Position numbers and translations under genes: made by a program. Shown here piece after piece: positions 1-8,787 of a stretch of DNA of 64,000 bases. Below the pieces are notes generated by a model that searched no databases, was not told the DNA's origin, and saw nothing but the letters and a program-made list of their open reading frames with translations. Position 1 is the stretch's first letter. Each line of letters begins with the position of its first letter. This DNA is from Halomonas sp. QHL1 (GTDB lineage Bacteria > Pseudomonadota > Gammaproteobacteria > Pseudomonadales > Halomonadaceae): the NCBI RefSeq assembly GCF_001882345.1, contig NZ_MINL01000001.1, positions 2,255,705 to 2,319,704 on the forward strand, written 5' to 3'.

Positions 1-733
1 TGACAATGAGGGCGCGCAGATCGTCAATATCTGCCGCACTGCCCGTCGGCGTGATGCGGAAGCGTTGACCATCCTGTTTAAGATGCCCAGAATCCGCCAC
101 CGCATTTTGGGTATCCAGCAGCTGCTGTAGCCGGGTTAATGGAATATTGAGTGCGCGCAGGCGTTCGCGATCAACTTCGATATAGATGCGCTCTTCGTGC
201 TCACCGCTTAGCGACACCTTCGCGACGCCCTTCACCAAGGCGAGCTCGCGCTTGAGAAAATCAGCATGGTCAGCCAGGTCTGGCATGCTGTAGCCATCGC
301 CCGTCAGGTTGACCATAAAACCAAATACATCGCCAAAGTCGTCATTAACGCGGGATTGACTCGCCCCTGGCGGAAGCGCGGCCTGGGCATCCTGTACTTT
401 ACGCCGCAGCGAATCCCATAATTGCTCCAACTCCTCGTTCTGCACCGTACTTTCGAGCTCAACGGTGATCTGCGATAGACCATCAGAACTCACCGAGCTT
501 ACCCGCTTGATCGATGGCATCGCCTGGATCGACTCTTCCAGTGTCGAAGTGACTTCCTGCTCTACCTCTTCAGGCGTCGCACCTGGGTACTGCGTGGTGA
601 TCAGTGCATTGCGGATGGTAAATTCGGGGAACTCCAGCTGGCCCATGCCTAAAAAAGACAGCGCGCCGCCCGCCAGCAGCACCACGGTCATTAAATAGCT
701 GGCCGCTCGATGGCGTAGAAAGTAGTCGACCAT
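1..733 (-). CDS. RND efflux permease, N-terminal part (cut by window edge)
   Basis: Inner-membrane proton-driven resistance-nodulation-division pump subunit; only the first ~244 residues lie in the window and the gene continues past base 1. The protein begins MVDYFLRHRAASYLMTVVLL, the first transmembrane helix typical of AcrB/MdtB-like permeases. A periplasmic porter region follows, with the family pattern TTQYPGATPEEVEQ and later SGEHEERIYIEVDRERL. The start ATG (731-733) lies one base after the stop codon of the adaptor gene on the same strand, so the two are co-transcribed and form a tripartite pump with an outer-membrane channel encoded elsewhere. Sub-family and substrate cannot be told from this fragment. 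The divergent TetR gene and palindrome upstream of the adaptor probably control both. Confidence 0.9.
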   Translation of the reverse strand, partial: MVDYFLRHRAASYLMTVVLLAGGALSFLGMGQLEFPEFTIRNALITTQYPGATPEEVEQEVTSTLEESIQAMPSIKRVSSVSSDGLSQITVELESTVQNEELEQLWDSLRRKVQDAQAALPPGASQSRVNDDFGDVFGFMVNLTGDGYSMPDLADHADFLKRELALVKGVAKVSLSGEHEERIYIEVDRERLRALNIPLTRLQQLLDTQNAVADSGHLKQDGQRFRITPTGSAADIDDLRALIV

Positions 734-734
734 T

Positions 735-1829
735 TTAAAGCCCCTGCTCTTTTTCCCACGGCGTCACCCTGGTTTCCGCTGTTAAACGGTGGGCTCCGGC
801 AGCCACAATGCGGTCACCCGCCGCCAGCTCTCCACTGACTTCCAGGCCATTCGAGGTTAATCGACCCACATCTACCGGTACCGCTTCAACATTTCCCGGT
901 TCGACGAATCGCCATACCTGGGCCTGTTCAGGATCATCACCGGCATAGCTCACCGCGTTAGCGGGCAGTATCCACAGCGGAGCGCTATTTTCGGTTTGCA
1001 GCGAGCTCAAATCCAACCCCACGTTGGCACTCATGCCGTCTAAAAGGGTGATATCGTCCGGCTGGGGTAGCGTTAGCGTGACTTCATACGCCAAACTCTG
1101 CGCGCTGGCTTGGGTGGTGTAAGAGGCTAGCTGGGCGAGGTAAGGTTTATCGCTATTGCCAAAGCGCACTTCAAACGCCAACGCATCTCCGAAGGGCGTT
1201 CCATTGCTTCGCGGTATGCGCTGCACGATCTGCTCAGGCAGATGAAACACCACGTCTAGCTGCCCTGGTTGCTGAATAACCGCAACCGTTTCCTGCACCT
1301 GAACAATCTGGCGGTTATCCACCGGTACTTGGGCAATCACACCATCGTAAGGGGCGCGCAGTTGGGTGTGCTCTACCTGTTCTTGGGCCTGCTCAAAGGT
1401 GGCCCGGGCGGCCCGCCACTCGCTTTCCGACTGATCAAACTGGGATTGGCTGACCGCCCCACGCTGCAGGGTATAGCGCATGCGTTCTAGCGTTGCCTCG
1501 GCTAGCTCCAAGCGCGAACGAGCGCTGTCCAGCTCGCTTTGCACATTGCGATCATCAATCCGCGCGATCACCTCGCCCTCGCTCACCTGCTGGCCGGGGC
1601 TGACATTAAGCGCCAATAATTCCCCGGCCATACGAAATGACAAATTGCTGCGCGTAGAGGCTTCCACCCGGGCAGGAAACTGCCGTAAGGCCGTAGCATT
1701 TGCCGACTCCAGTGCCATCAATTTCACCGGCCGTGTGGCCTCAGATGACTGCGCCTGGGGTTGCTCACAGCCTGTTAGCACGAGCAGGGCCAGTAAGATG
1801 GGCAGTGAACGGAGAAGAGTAACGGCCAC
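735..1829 (-). CDS. RND efflux membrane-fusion (adaptor) lipoprotein
   Basis: Periplasmic adaptor linking the RND permease to an outer-membrane channel (HlyD/AcrA family). A GTG start at 1829 is preferred: an AAAGGAG ribosome site lies 6 bases upstream, and it gives a 364-residue protein opening directly with a lipoprotein signal (VTLLRSLPILLALLVLTGC, lipobox LTGC). The longer frame adds 28 residues running into the divergent promoter. The lipoyl/barrel-sandwich segment (RIDDRNVQSELDSARSRLELAE), a coiled-coil hairpin and a second half-lipoyl piece (AQVPVDNRQIVQVQETVAVI) are visible. It is the first gene of the operon with the permease. Substrate is unknown; expression is probably controlled by the adjacent TetR repressor. 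Confidence 0.9.
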   Translation of the reverse strand: MAVTLLRSLPILLALLVLTGCEQPQAQSSEATRPVKLMALESANATALRQFPARVEASTRSNLSFRMAGELLALNVSPGQQVSEGEVIARIDDRNVQSELDSARSRLELAEATLERMRYTLQRGAVSQSQFDQSESEWRAARATFEQAQEQVEHTQLRAPYDGVIAQVPVDNRQIVQVQETVAVIQQPGQLDVVFHLPEQIVQRIPRSNGTPFGDALAFEVRFGNSDKPYLAQLASYTTQASAQSLAYEVTLTLPQPDDITLLDGMSANVGLDLSSLQTENSAPLWILPANAVSYAGDDPEQAQVWRFVEPGNVEAVPVDVGRLTSNGLEVSGELAAGDRIVAAGAHRLTAETRVTPWEKEQGL

Positions 1830-1902
1830 GAGAGGCTCCTTTATAGCGGACAGCGCGGATTTCAAACCTGCATTCACAACATGAAGTGAGTAACATGGAA
1901 AT

Positions 1903-1930
1903 TTCACTGACATTCATGAATGTCAGTGAA
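1903..1930. promoter_or_regulatory. 28-bp perfect palindrome, probable TetR operator
   Basis: Arms TTCACTGACATTCA and TGAATGTCAGTGAA meet with no spacer, a perfect inverted repeat. It lies between the divergent adaptor gene and the tetR gene, just upstream of a TATAAT at 1934-1939, so a bound dimer would cover the promoter -35 region. AcrR-type regulators bind similar operators with TACATTxATGAATGTA-like cores. Binding by the neighbouring TetR protein is inferred from position. Confidence 0.75.
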
Positions 1931-1933
1931 GCG

Positions 1934-1939
1934 TATAAT
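1934..1939 (+). promoter_or_regulatory. -10 element for tetR
   Basis: A consensus TATAAT lies 70 bases before the chosen tetR start and just after the operator palindrome. A -35 element would fall inside the palindrome, consistent with autorepression. No clear TTGACA is seen. Confidence 0.5.
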
Positions 1940-2008
1940 AATCACCATGCGGCGACTTTGCTATCTATCAGTGCCAAAATACCGCTAATTCTATTAATAG
2001 GAGCCGCC

Positions 2009-2632
2009 ATGTCCCGTCGTAAAGCTGACGCTGAACGTACCCGAGAAGCGATTCTCGACGCTGCGGAAACTACCTTTCTTGCTCAAGGCGTTTCGCGCAC
2101 CACTCTGGCGCATATTGCTCAGGAGGCGGGAGTAACAAGGGGGGCCATTTATTGGCACTTTGAAGATAAAGCAGCGGTATTCGATGCGCTGCTGGAGCGT
2201 GTAAGACTCCCATTGGATGGCATTGTCGATGATGCAGTTCAGCGGCTCGGCACCACGCCGGTTGAATGCCTTCGCGATATAGCCCAACGCTCACTGGCAG
2301 GAATTTGTCATGATCTTCCGCTACAGCGGGCAGCCACTATTGTGCTCCACCGCTGTGAAAAACTGGAAGATGAGCACCCTCGAATTTGCATGATCACCCA
2401 GCTCCCCAAACATGCTGAAGCACAGGTGGAAGCACTATTTGAGAAAGCACAAGCAGACGGCAACTTACGCGCTGACCTAACCCCAGCCAGCGCACGCCGC
2501 CAATTTCATGGCTTTTTGATTGGTGTTTGCTTTGATTGGCTGCAAGACCCGCAACAGTACTCTCTGGCAGACGAGTGCGACGCCATCGTAGAGACATTAA
2601 TGCGCGGTTTGTTAAACACCCAAAACGCTTAA
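2009..2632 (+). CDS. TetR/AcrR-family repressor of the RND pump
   Basis: Cytoplasmic transcriptional repressor, 207 residues from the ATG at 2009, which has an AATAGGAG ribosome site; the in-frame extension to 1886 would translate through the operator and promoter. The N-terminal helix-turn-helix is clear (REAILDAAETTFLAQGVSRTTL, then TRGAIYWHFEDKAAVFDALL), and the C-terminal half resembles AcrR/TtgR ligand domains (KLEDEHPRICMITQL region). It is divergent from the adaptor-permease operon, the standard arrangement for local efflux repressors. The ligand is unknown. Confidence 0.9.
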   Translation: MSRRKADAERTREAILDAAETTFLAQGVSRTTLAHIAQEAGVTRGAIYWHFEDKAAVFDALLERVRLPLDGIVDDAVQRLGTTPVECLRDIAQRSLAGICHDLPLQRAATIVLHRCEKLEDEHPRICMITQLPKHAEAQVEALFEKAQADGNLRADLTPASARRQFHGFLIGVCFDWLQDPQQYSLADECDAIVETLMRGLLNTQNA

Positions 2633-2646
2633 CGTGACTGACGACA

Positions 2647-3549
2647 CTAGCGTGAAACCATGTTACGCAGGGCCGTAAAGTGTTCAGCTAATACCTCACT
2701 CATCGGCACATCGAGCGTAATATCTTTACCCGGCAACGGCTGTTGAAACCATTGATAGTAAAGCAGCGGCATCTTGGGGCTGGTATATATATGTTCGAGG
2801 GCTTTATTGACCTCTACGGCGAAGGCGTCATCCTCTAAGCGCATCATAAAACCGAGCGGCTCTGCCGAAGTTATGGCCTCTTCTGAAAGCACGTATGCAT
2901 CAGGATCAGTTGACTCGGCAATCATCGTGCTAAGTAACACATCGTCCATCGCAAAGGCGGCTACGCGCCCCTCGGCCACCAAATCAAATGCGTCTTGCAG
3001 TGTTTCCACCGGCACCACCGATAAGTTTAGCTGCTGTTCACGGTTTGCTTGGTTGATCTGGCTGACATTAACGGTGCCCCGCGCCACGCTCACGCTTCGT
3101 CCGGACAAGTCTTCTAGTGTGGTAAAACCACTCGATTTCAGTGCAACATAGCGCACCGATACAAAGTAATGGCTAAGCGCAAACTGCGCGCTGCGCCGAC
3201 GCTCTTCGGTGTTGGTACTGGCATTGCACTCAATATCGATTTCGCCACTATTAAGCAGTTGTATACGGTTGCTCGGCGTGCGCGCCACATAGGTGATATC
3301 AAGCGCTGGAATATCCAATTGCTTCTGCAATTGCCCGGCTAGCAGTTGGCAAATATCGATAGAGTAGCCGACCACATTGCCCTGATTATCTTGATACGAG
3401 AAAGGCGCCGTATCGCCATAGCCGACGCGCAACTCACCCGTTGCCTTTATTCGCTCAAGGGTATTTAAGGATTGCGCTGCATGGGCGGCGCCCCCAGCTA
3501 CCAGCATTACTAGCAAGCTACACCACCCGAATAGTGACCTCCTGCACAT
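2647..3549 (-). CDS. GltI-like periplasmic amino-acid-binding protein (second copy)
   Basis: Periplasmic solute-binding protein of family 3, 300 residues with an N-terminal signal peptide (WCSLLVMLVAGGAAHA). Family features: ELRVGYGDTAPFSYQDNQGNVVGYSIDIC at the start of lobe 1, SGEIDIECNASTNTEERR in the binding cleft, and FAMDDVLL, as in glutamate/aspartate binding protein GltI. The conserved acidic cleft pattern suggests an amino-acid ligand. It lies 21 bases after a paralogous binding protein and is the third gene of an operon headed by a diguanylate cyclase. No permease or ATPase accompanies it, so it may serve signalling or pair with a transporter elsewhere. Confidence 0.85.
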   Translation of the reverse strand: MCRRSLFGWCSLLVMLVAGGAAHAAQSLNTLERIKATGELRVGYGDTAPFSYQDNQGNVVGYSIDICQLLAGQLQKQLDIPALDITYVARTPSNRIQLLNSGEIDIECNASTNTEERRRSAQFALSHYFVSVRYVALKSSGFTTLEDLSGRSVSVARGTVNVSQINQANREQQLNLSVVPVETLQDAFDLVAEGRVAAFAMDDVLLSTMIAESTDPDAYVLSEEAITSAEPLGFMMRLEDDAFAVEVNKALEHIYTSPKMPLLYYQWFQQPLPGKDITLDVPMSEVLAEHFTALRNMVSR

Positions 3550-3570
3550 TATCTCTCTCCTTTATTTTAC

Positions 3571-4485
3571 CTACTGCTCTAGGCTCTGTTCTAAGTGATG
3601 TTCAGGATTGGCAAATATAGCGGCAAGTTCTGGCGCTAACGGCAAATTCAGCACGCGGTTATCCGGGGGAACCGGCTGTAAAAACCACTTAGCATAGAGG
3701 GCCTGGATGCCTTCACTTTGATAAAACTTGCTTAGCTGCTGATTGACCAGTTCAACAAAAACAGGGTCATCGGGCGGCATCATCAGGCCATAAGGTTCGG
3801 CACTACTGAGCGTTGCTTTAGATATATGAAAAGCGCCCGGATCTGTGGCTGAAGACACCAACCCCGCCAGCAAAATCTCATCCATCACAAACGCAGATGC
3901 CTGCCCAGAGGCCACCATCGCAAACGCTTCTTCATGATTTCGGCTTAGCATGACTGAAATATTCAGCCCTTCGGTACGATTGAGCTCGTTAAGCTGGCCG
4001 ATATTAATGGTTCCCGTCGTTGATACCACGCTGCGGCCAGCTAAATCCTGCACGCTATCCATGTGCTGCTCGGCGAGCGATACATAGCGCGTAGCCGTTA
4101 AAAAATTCGGGTAGGAGAAAGCCGCTTGGCGGCGACGCTCAGGGGTGTTGGTGGTAACACCGCACTCGATATCCACATCGCCATTACGGATGAATATAAA
4201 TCGATTGGCAGGGGTCACCGGCACATAGTTAACCTGGATATCTGTTAAACCCAACGCTTCCTCTAAACCTTCAATAACCTGTAGGCAAAGATCAACCGCA
4301 TAGCCGGTTGGTTGACCGTCCACTTCGTAGGAAAAGGGTGCCTCGCTGGCTCGATGCCCAATCGTAATCTCGCCGGTTGACGCAATACGCGACAAGGTAG
4401 GCGAGGACGCTATCTGCTCACCACTAGCAGCGGCTGCGCTTTGCCAACTCAATGCGCCTACAACAAGAACGGCTAACCAGCGCAT
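3571..4485 (-). CDS. GltI-like periplasmic amino-acid-binding protein (first copy)
   Basis: Family 3 solute-binding protein, 304 residues, signal peptide ending near WQSAAAA. It is clearly homologous to the next gene: EITIGHRASEAPFSYEVDGQPTGYAVDLC, GDVDIECGVTTNTPERRR, GTINIGQLNELNRTEGLN and FVMDEILL match the equivalent positions there. The pair looks like a tandem duplication that has diverged. The start codon is three bases downstream of the diguanylate cyclase stop, implying co-translation. The ligand is probably a polar amino acid; this is inferred from the GltI resemblance. Confidence 0.85.
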   Translation of the reverse strand: MRWLAVLVVGALSWQSAAAASGEQIASSPTLSRIASTGEITIGHRASEAPFSYEVDGQPTGYAVDLCLQVIEGLEEALGLTDIQVNYVPVTPANRFIFIRNGDVDIECGVTTNTPERRRQAAFSYPNFLTATRYVSLAEQHMDSVQDLAGRSVVSTTGTINIGQLNELNRTEGLNISVMLSRNHEEAFAMVASGQASAFVMDEILLAGLVSSATDPGAFHISKATLSSAEPYGLMMPPDDPVFVELVNQQLSKFYQSEGIQALYAKWFLQPVPPDNRVLNLPLAPELAAIFANPEHHLEQSLEQ

Positions 4486-4488
4486 GGT

Positions 4489-5937
4489 TCATACCTCCCT
4501 AACAGTATTTGTTGTCATCTTCATCCCAGGGGTGAAGAGCATATAGCGATCGCGCCCTTTTGCCTTAGCGGCATACAGTGCAATATCTGCGTTACGCAAC
4601 AGATCATAGCTATTGTCACCATCGGTGGGTGCTCTCGATATGCCAACACTCACGCCTATTTGGATTGCCTGATTATCGATTTGGAAAGGCTCATGTAGAG
4701 TGGCAACAATGGCGCCCGCCAGCACCTTGGCCTCTTCCTGCGCACTACGCGAAACGCGCTGAATGATGGCGAATTCATCGCCACCTAAGCGCGCCACTAG
4801 ATCGTTTTCTGTCAGCAACCCTTGCACGCGCTGGCTAGCTTCAATCAACAGCGCATCGCCCGCCGCGTGACCCAAGCTATCGTTCACTTCTTTGAAGTGA
4901 TCAAGATCAAACAGCATGACGTTAAATACGTCGCCTTGAAGTAGTGAGTGCACCGCAGCTTTTAAAGCATCATTAAGCTGTATACGGTTGGGTAATTTGG
5001 TTAACTCATCGTGGTGTGCAAGGTGTTGAAAACGCAGAGCCTCATCTTTTACTTCCAGCAAATGCTCACGCTCAATAACCTTCTTGCGCAGGGCATCTAT
5101 GGCGTTTGCCATACGGCCAATTTCATCATTACGATGCTTATAAGGTGTGGTGCTTTGCGTTTGGTTTTTAGCGATATCTGTTAACGCCCTTACCAATACA
5201 GGCACGGGACGAAATAATTGCCGCATTAAAATACTTACCAGCAACGCTGTTGCGACCAGTACCGCTAGAAGCGCCAAAAACGCTTTATAGATTAGATCGT
5301 TGCGCATCTCATAAAGGGATTCTTTCTGGCCAATGGTCGATACCACAACACCCAATAGCCGGCCTTCAGAGGTCACAATCGGAAGTGAGCTAATAAAATG
5401 CTCTTCACTATCAATTCGGGCAAATCCCACGTAAAAGTCAGCTGACTCCGCGATTGATTGCCAAGAATTCACCTCCAGTTTAGCCGGTGTTTCTGTCGGC
5501 GTATTACGGGCATCTGCCATCATCTCAAGTGAGCCTTCCGGCGACTCTGCAAATAGCCAGACATTGTTGCGGGTTTGGGCACTGGCCAATGCTAATACAT
5601 CAACCGGACTAAACCCTGTTTCAAGAACCGACTCCTCATCGCCAATCGCTCGCGGGGAGATAATATGAGTCACCTGCCCTGTATCGTCTGTTTTAACCGC
5701 CACAGAGGTATAGATACGTCGGATGGTGGCACTGACGATCTGGGTGTTCACCTGGGCTTCACGCCACCACTGTTCGCGCGCCCCCCGTTCCACCATAAAA
5801 AAACCCGATAACGCCCCCATCAAATATGCAAACAGCACGCCCAACAGCATAAAAATGACCACTTTTCCAACCAGCGAACGATGCCAGGAAAGTTTAGCGG
5901 TAGGCGATACAGCGTTCGCAAGCTGAGGTTCTTGCAT
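4489..5937 (-). CDS. Membrane diguanylate cyclase with periplasmic sensor
   Basis: Makes cyclic di-GMP from two GTP at the inner membrane. 482 residues: transmembrane helix at about 22-48, a ~170-residue periplasmic region with a Cache-like end (SSLPIVTSEGRLLGVVVSTIG), second helix at about 218-238, HAMP linker (RPVPVLVRALTDIA...NDEIGRMANAI), then a GGDEF domain from ~305. The active motif GGDEF is intact at about 385-389. The inhibitory I-site RxxD that normally precedes it is TEND here, so product inhibition is probably absent. No EAL domain. It is the first gene of an operon with two periplasmic binding proteins three bases downstream, suggesting that those proteins present ligands to its sensor. 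Confidence 0.92.
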   Translation of the reverse strand: MQEPQLANAVSPTAKLSWHRSLVGKVVIFMLLGVLFAYLMGALSGFFMVERGAREQWWREAQVNTQIVSATIRRIYTSVAVKTDDTGQVTHIISPRAIGDEESVLETGFSPVDVLALASAQTRNNVWLFAESPEGSLEMMADARNTPTETPAKLEVNSWQSIAESADFYVGFARIDSEEHFISSLPIVTSEGRLLGVVVSTIGQKESLYEMRNDLIYKAFLALLAVLVATALLVSILMRQLFRPVPVLVRALTDIAKNQTQSTTPYKHRNDEIGRMANAIDALRKKVIEREHLLEVKDEALRFQHLAHHDELTKLPNRIQLNDALKAAVHSLLQGDVFNVMLFDLDHFKEVNDSLGHAAGDALLIEASQRVQGLLTENDLVARLGGDEFAIIQRVSRSAQEEAKVLAGAIVATLHEPFQIDNQAIQIGVSVGISRAPTDGDNSYDLLRNADIALYAAKAKGRDRYMLFTPGMKMTTNTVREV

Positions 5938-6020
5938 TTAGTCGGGATCCTTATTGCTACTACGTGATGACTAAATTAGTAATCGCGCTAAGCAAGCTTC
6001 TTTTGTCAAAGCTTTATTTT

Positions 6021-6037
6021 GTACAAATCTGTTGTAC
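6021..6037. promoter_or_regulatory. Short inverted repeat upstream of codBA
   Basis: GTACAA and TTGTAC arms separated by ATCTG, in the AT-rich 293-base gap between the divergent diguanylate cyclase and codB genes. It also reads as two TTGTAC direct repeats. Could be an operator for either gene; no regulator is encoded next to it. Apart from this and AT-rich promoter-like sequence, nothing else is recognised in the gap. Confidence 0.3.
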
Positions 6038-6233
6038 GAGCCGTATTGAATACTGTTTATATCGGCAAATGAATAAAAATTATTAGCCTTTACTTAATAA
6101 AGTATCATTAAAAAGAGTGAGCATGTTTTAAAAATATATGCATTGCCTTTCTTCTTGGCTAATAATGTTTGGCACATCTTTTGCTAGTGAGTAGTTAGCT
6201 AATCACTTTACTTACCTACGTTAGGAGATTGTG

Positions 6234-7499
6234 ATGCACCACTCTGACTACCCCCTTAGCGAAGTCCCGACCAGCGTCCGCAAGGGCTTGCTATCCTCCT
6301 CGGCAGTACTGCTCGGCTTTACCTTTTTCACCGCCACCATGTGGGCGGGTGGCACCTTAGGCCAGGCCTTTCCGATTGGCCAACTGCTATGGATCATACT
6401 GATTGGCAACCTGCTGCTGGGAGTTTACGCGGCAGCCCTCGCCTATATTGCGTGTAAAAGCGGGCTAAATTCGGTGCTGATGGGACGCTTCTGCTTTGGC
6501 GAGAAAGGCAGCAAACTTTCCGACTTTATTCTCGGTTTTACCCAGATTGGTTGGTACGCCTGGGGCACCGCGACGATTGCCTTAGTGTTAGTACGCACCA
6601 CCGGGATGCCTGAATGGCTGGAAATCCCCTTAATGGTGCTATTTGGGTTTGGTTTCTGCGTGACGGCCATGATCGGCTACAAGGGTATGGACTGGCTGTC
6701 ACGTTTTGCCGTCCCCGCCATGATGCTGTTTATATTGATCAGCCTGTTCACCGGGCTGGTGGATGTGCGCGGTTTTGCAGGATTAAGCCAGCAAACGCCC
6801 ACGGAAAGCATGAGTGTGGCGGCAGCGATTACCGTCATTATCGGTACCTTTATTAGCGGCGGTACCCAAGCGACGAACTGGAGCCGCTTTGCCAAGACGC
6901 CCAAAATTGCGGTGATCGCGACCCTAGCAGCCTTTTTTGTTGGTAACGGCTTAATGGTGCTGACAGGCGCACTCGGTACCATGATTTACCAGCAGGCGGA
7001 TATCGTGGATGTATTGATCGCCCAGGGCTTTGTCACCATCGCCGTGCTGATGCTATTTCTGAATATCTGGACGACCCAGGACAACACCATTTACAACTTC
7101 GCCGTGGCGGGCTGCAATTTACTGCGCACCGAAAAGCGCCGCTTGGTAACGGTAGGCGGCGCGGCGATTGGCGCCGTGCTGGCGGTGGGTGGGATGTACA
7201 ATTTGCTTATTCCTTTTCTGGTCCTGCTCGGCACCTTTATCCCACCCATGGGCGGTGTAATCATGGCGGACTTCTGGCTTAAGCATAAAGGCCGCTACCC
7301 GTCGCTTGCGTCTGCGGCACTGCCCGATTTCAACCGCCGAGGTTTAGCTGCCTATGCCATCGGTGCAGGCGCGGCTTACTTTTCCCCATTACTTCCCCCG
7401 CTGGTGGGCGTGGCAGTGGCGGCAGGAAGCTACGCCGTGCTGCTTCGTTTAAACCACGCTACGCTAAGCGATACGCTTCCCTCTACTGCTAAGCAATAA
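6234..7499 (+). CDS. codB: Cytosine permease
   Basis: Inner-membrane nucleobase:cation symporter-1 family protein, 421 residues and about 12 hydrophobic segments, importing cytosine. The N-terminus (YPLSEVPTSVRKGLLSSSAVLLGFTFFTATMWAGGTLG) and the segment GFTQIGWYAWGT are characteristic of CodB. The start is GTG 6231 or ATG 6234; the AGGAG site at 6223-6227 favours the ATG (six-base spacing). codA follows after 16 bases, giving the classical codBA operon. Confidence 0.9.
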   Translation: MHHSDYPLSEVPTSVRKGLLSSSAVLLGFTFFTATMWAGGTLGQAFPIGQLLWIILIGNLLLGVYAAALAYIACKSGLNSVLMGRFCFGEKGSKLSDFILGFTQIGWYAWGTATIALVLVRTTGMPEWLEIPLMVLFGFGFCVTAMIGYKGMDWLSRFAVPAMMLFILISLFTGLVDVRGFAGLSQQTPTESMSVAAAITVIIGTFISGGTQATNWSRFAKTPKIAVIATLAAFFVGNGLMVLTGALGTMIYQQADIVDVLIAQGFVTIAVLMLFLNIWTTQDNTIYNFAVAGCNLLRTEKRRLVTVGGAAIGAVLAVGGMYNLLIPFLVLLGTFIPPMGGVIMADFWLKHKGRYPSLASAALPDFNRRGLAAYAIGAGAAYFSPLLPPLVGVAVAAGSYAVLLRLNHATLSDTLPSTAKQ

Positions 7500-7515
7500 G
7501 TGAGCCCCTTTTTAT

Positions 7516-8769
7516 ATGAGCATGCAGATTATTAACGCCCGCCTACGCCAGCGCCCTGAGCTTCACCGACTTGAGGTTGAGGACGGCACGTTCACGGCGA
7601 TCACCGCCCAGGACGCGCCGCAAACGGCCATTGAAGGGCAGATTGATGCGGGCGCCAAGCTCGTTTGCGCGCCCTTTATCGAACCCCATATCCATTTAGA
7701 CGCCGCCCTCACCGCGGGTGAGCCAAGCTGGAACCAGAGCGGCACGCTGTTTGAAGGCATTGAGCGCTGGAGCGAGCGGAAGCCCATGCTCACCGAAGCG
7801 GACATTCGCGAGCGAGCGCTCAAAACGCTGAATTTGTTGATTGGCAATGGCGTTCAGTTTGTACGCACCCACGCCGATACCAGTGATCCCAGCCTGATTG
7901 GGCTTAAAACCCTGTGCGCCTTGCGCGACGAGTTGAAAGATAAAATCGATATCCAGGTGGTCGCCTTTCCCCAAGACGGCCTGCTCTCTTACCCCGGCGG
8001 CGAAAAGCTAATGGAGGAGGCATTGGAGTTCGGTGCCGATGTGGTAGGTGGCATTCCCCACTTCGAATACACCCGCGAGCTGGGTGTCGCCTCCATGAAG
8101 CGGGTGATCGAGCTAGCGATTAAATACGACCGCTTAGTGGATGTGCACTGCGACGAGATCGATGACCCTAACTCTCGCTTTCTTGAGGTACTGGCCTGCG
8201 AAGCGCTGTTTAACGATTTAGGCAGCCGCGTTACCGCCAGCCACACCACGGCGATGCACTCTTACGATAACGCCTACTGCTCAAAGCTGTTTCTGCTGCT
8301 CAAGCGATCAGGCATCAACTTTGTTTCCTGCCCCACCGAAAGCATTCACCTGCAGGGACGCTTTGACACTTACCCAAAACGGCGCGGCGTGACCCGTGTG
8401 AAGGAGCTAAATGCAGCGGGCATAAATGTCTGCTTTGCCGAGGACTCTATTTTCGACCCCTGGTACTCACTGGGTAACGGCAAGCTACTGCGCACGCTGG
8501 ATTTTGGCCTGCATATTTGCCAAATGATGGGCTATCAGGACTTCAGCCAGGCGCTTTCGTTGATTACTGATAACAGCGCCCGCACGCTCAATATTGAAGC
8601 GCGTTACGGCATCGAGGTCGGCAAACCCGCCAGCTTCAACCTGCTGGAGGGCGAGGATGACTACAGCGTGCTGCGCAATCAGGGCGAGGTGCTACTTTCA
8701 GTTCGCCACGGAGAGATCATCATGCAACGCGAGCCCGCGAAGATCACCACGCCCCAGTGGCTTGGCTAA
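7516..8769 (+). CDS. codA: Cytosine deaminase
   Basis: Cytoplasmic metal-dependent hydrolase converting cytosine to uracil and ammonia; 417 residues, close to the E. coli enzyme. Metal and catalytic motifs of the amidohydrolase superfamily are present: HIHLDA near 58-63, VDVHCDEIDD in the middle (metal His and acid), SHTTAMHSYDN, and FAEDSIFDPWYSLGNG with the metal-binding Asp. It sits directly behind codB. The uracil produced could feed salvage or, through reductive degradation, the carbamoyl-beta-alanine and beta-alanine genes about 7-11 kb away, although the dihydrouracil steps are not in this window. Confidence 0.93.
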   Translation: MSMQIINARLRQRPELHRLEVEDGTFTAITAQDAPQTAIEGQIDAGAKLVCAPFIEPHIHLDAALTAGEPSWNQSGTLFEGIERWSERKPMLTEADIRERALKTLNLLIGNGVQFVRTHADTSDPSLIGLKTLCALRDELKDKIDIQVVAFPQDGLLSYPGGEKLMEEALEFGADVVGGIPHFEYTRELGVASMKRVIELAIKYDRLVDVHCDEIDDPNSRFLEVLACEALFNDLGSRVTASHTTAMHSYDNAYCSKLFLLLKRSGINFVSCPTESIHLQGRFDTYPKRRGVTRVKELNAAGINVCFAEDSIFDPWYSLGNGKLLRTLDFGLHICQMMGYQDFSQALSLITDNSARTLNIEARYGIEVGKPASFNLLEGEDDYSVLRNQGEVLLSVRHGEIIMQREPAKITTPQWLG

Positions 8770-8787
8770 ACGGGTAAATAATGCGGC

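Noticed and set aside
1886-2008. 41-residue N-terminal extension of the TetR regulator
   Set aside because: It would translate the operator palindrome and the -10 element; the ATG at 2009 has the ribosome site and the conserved TetR start.
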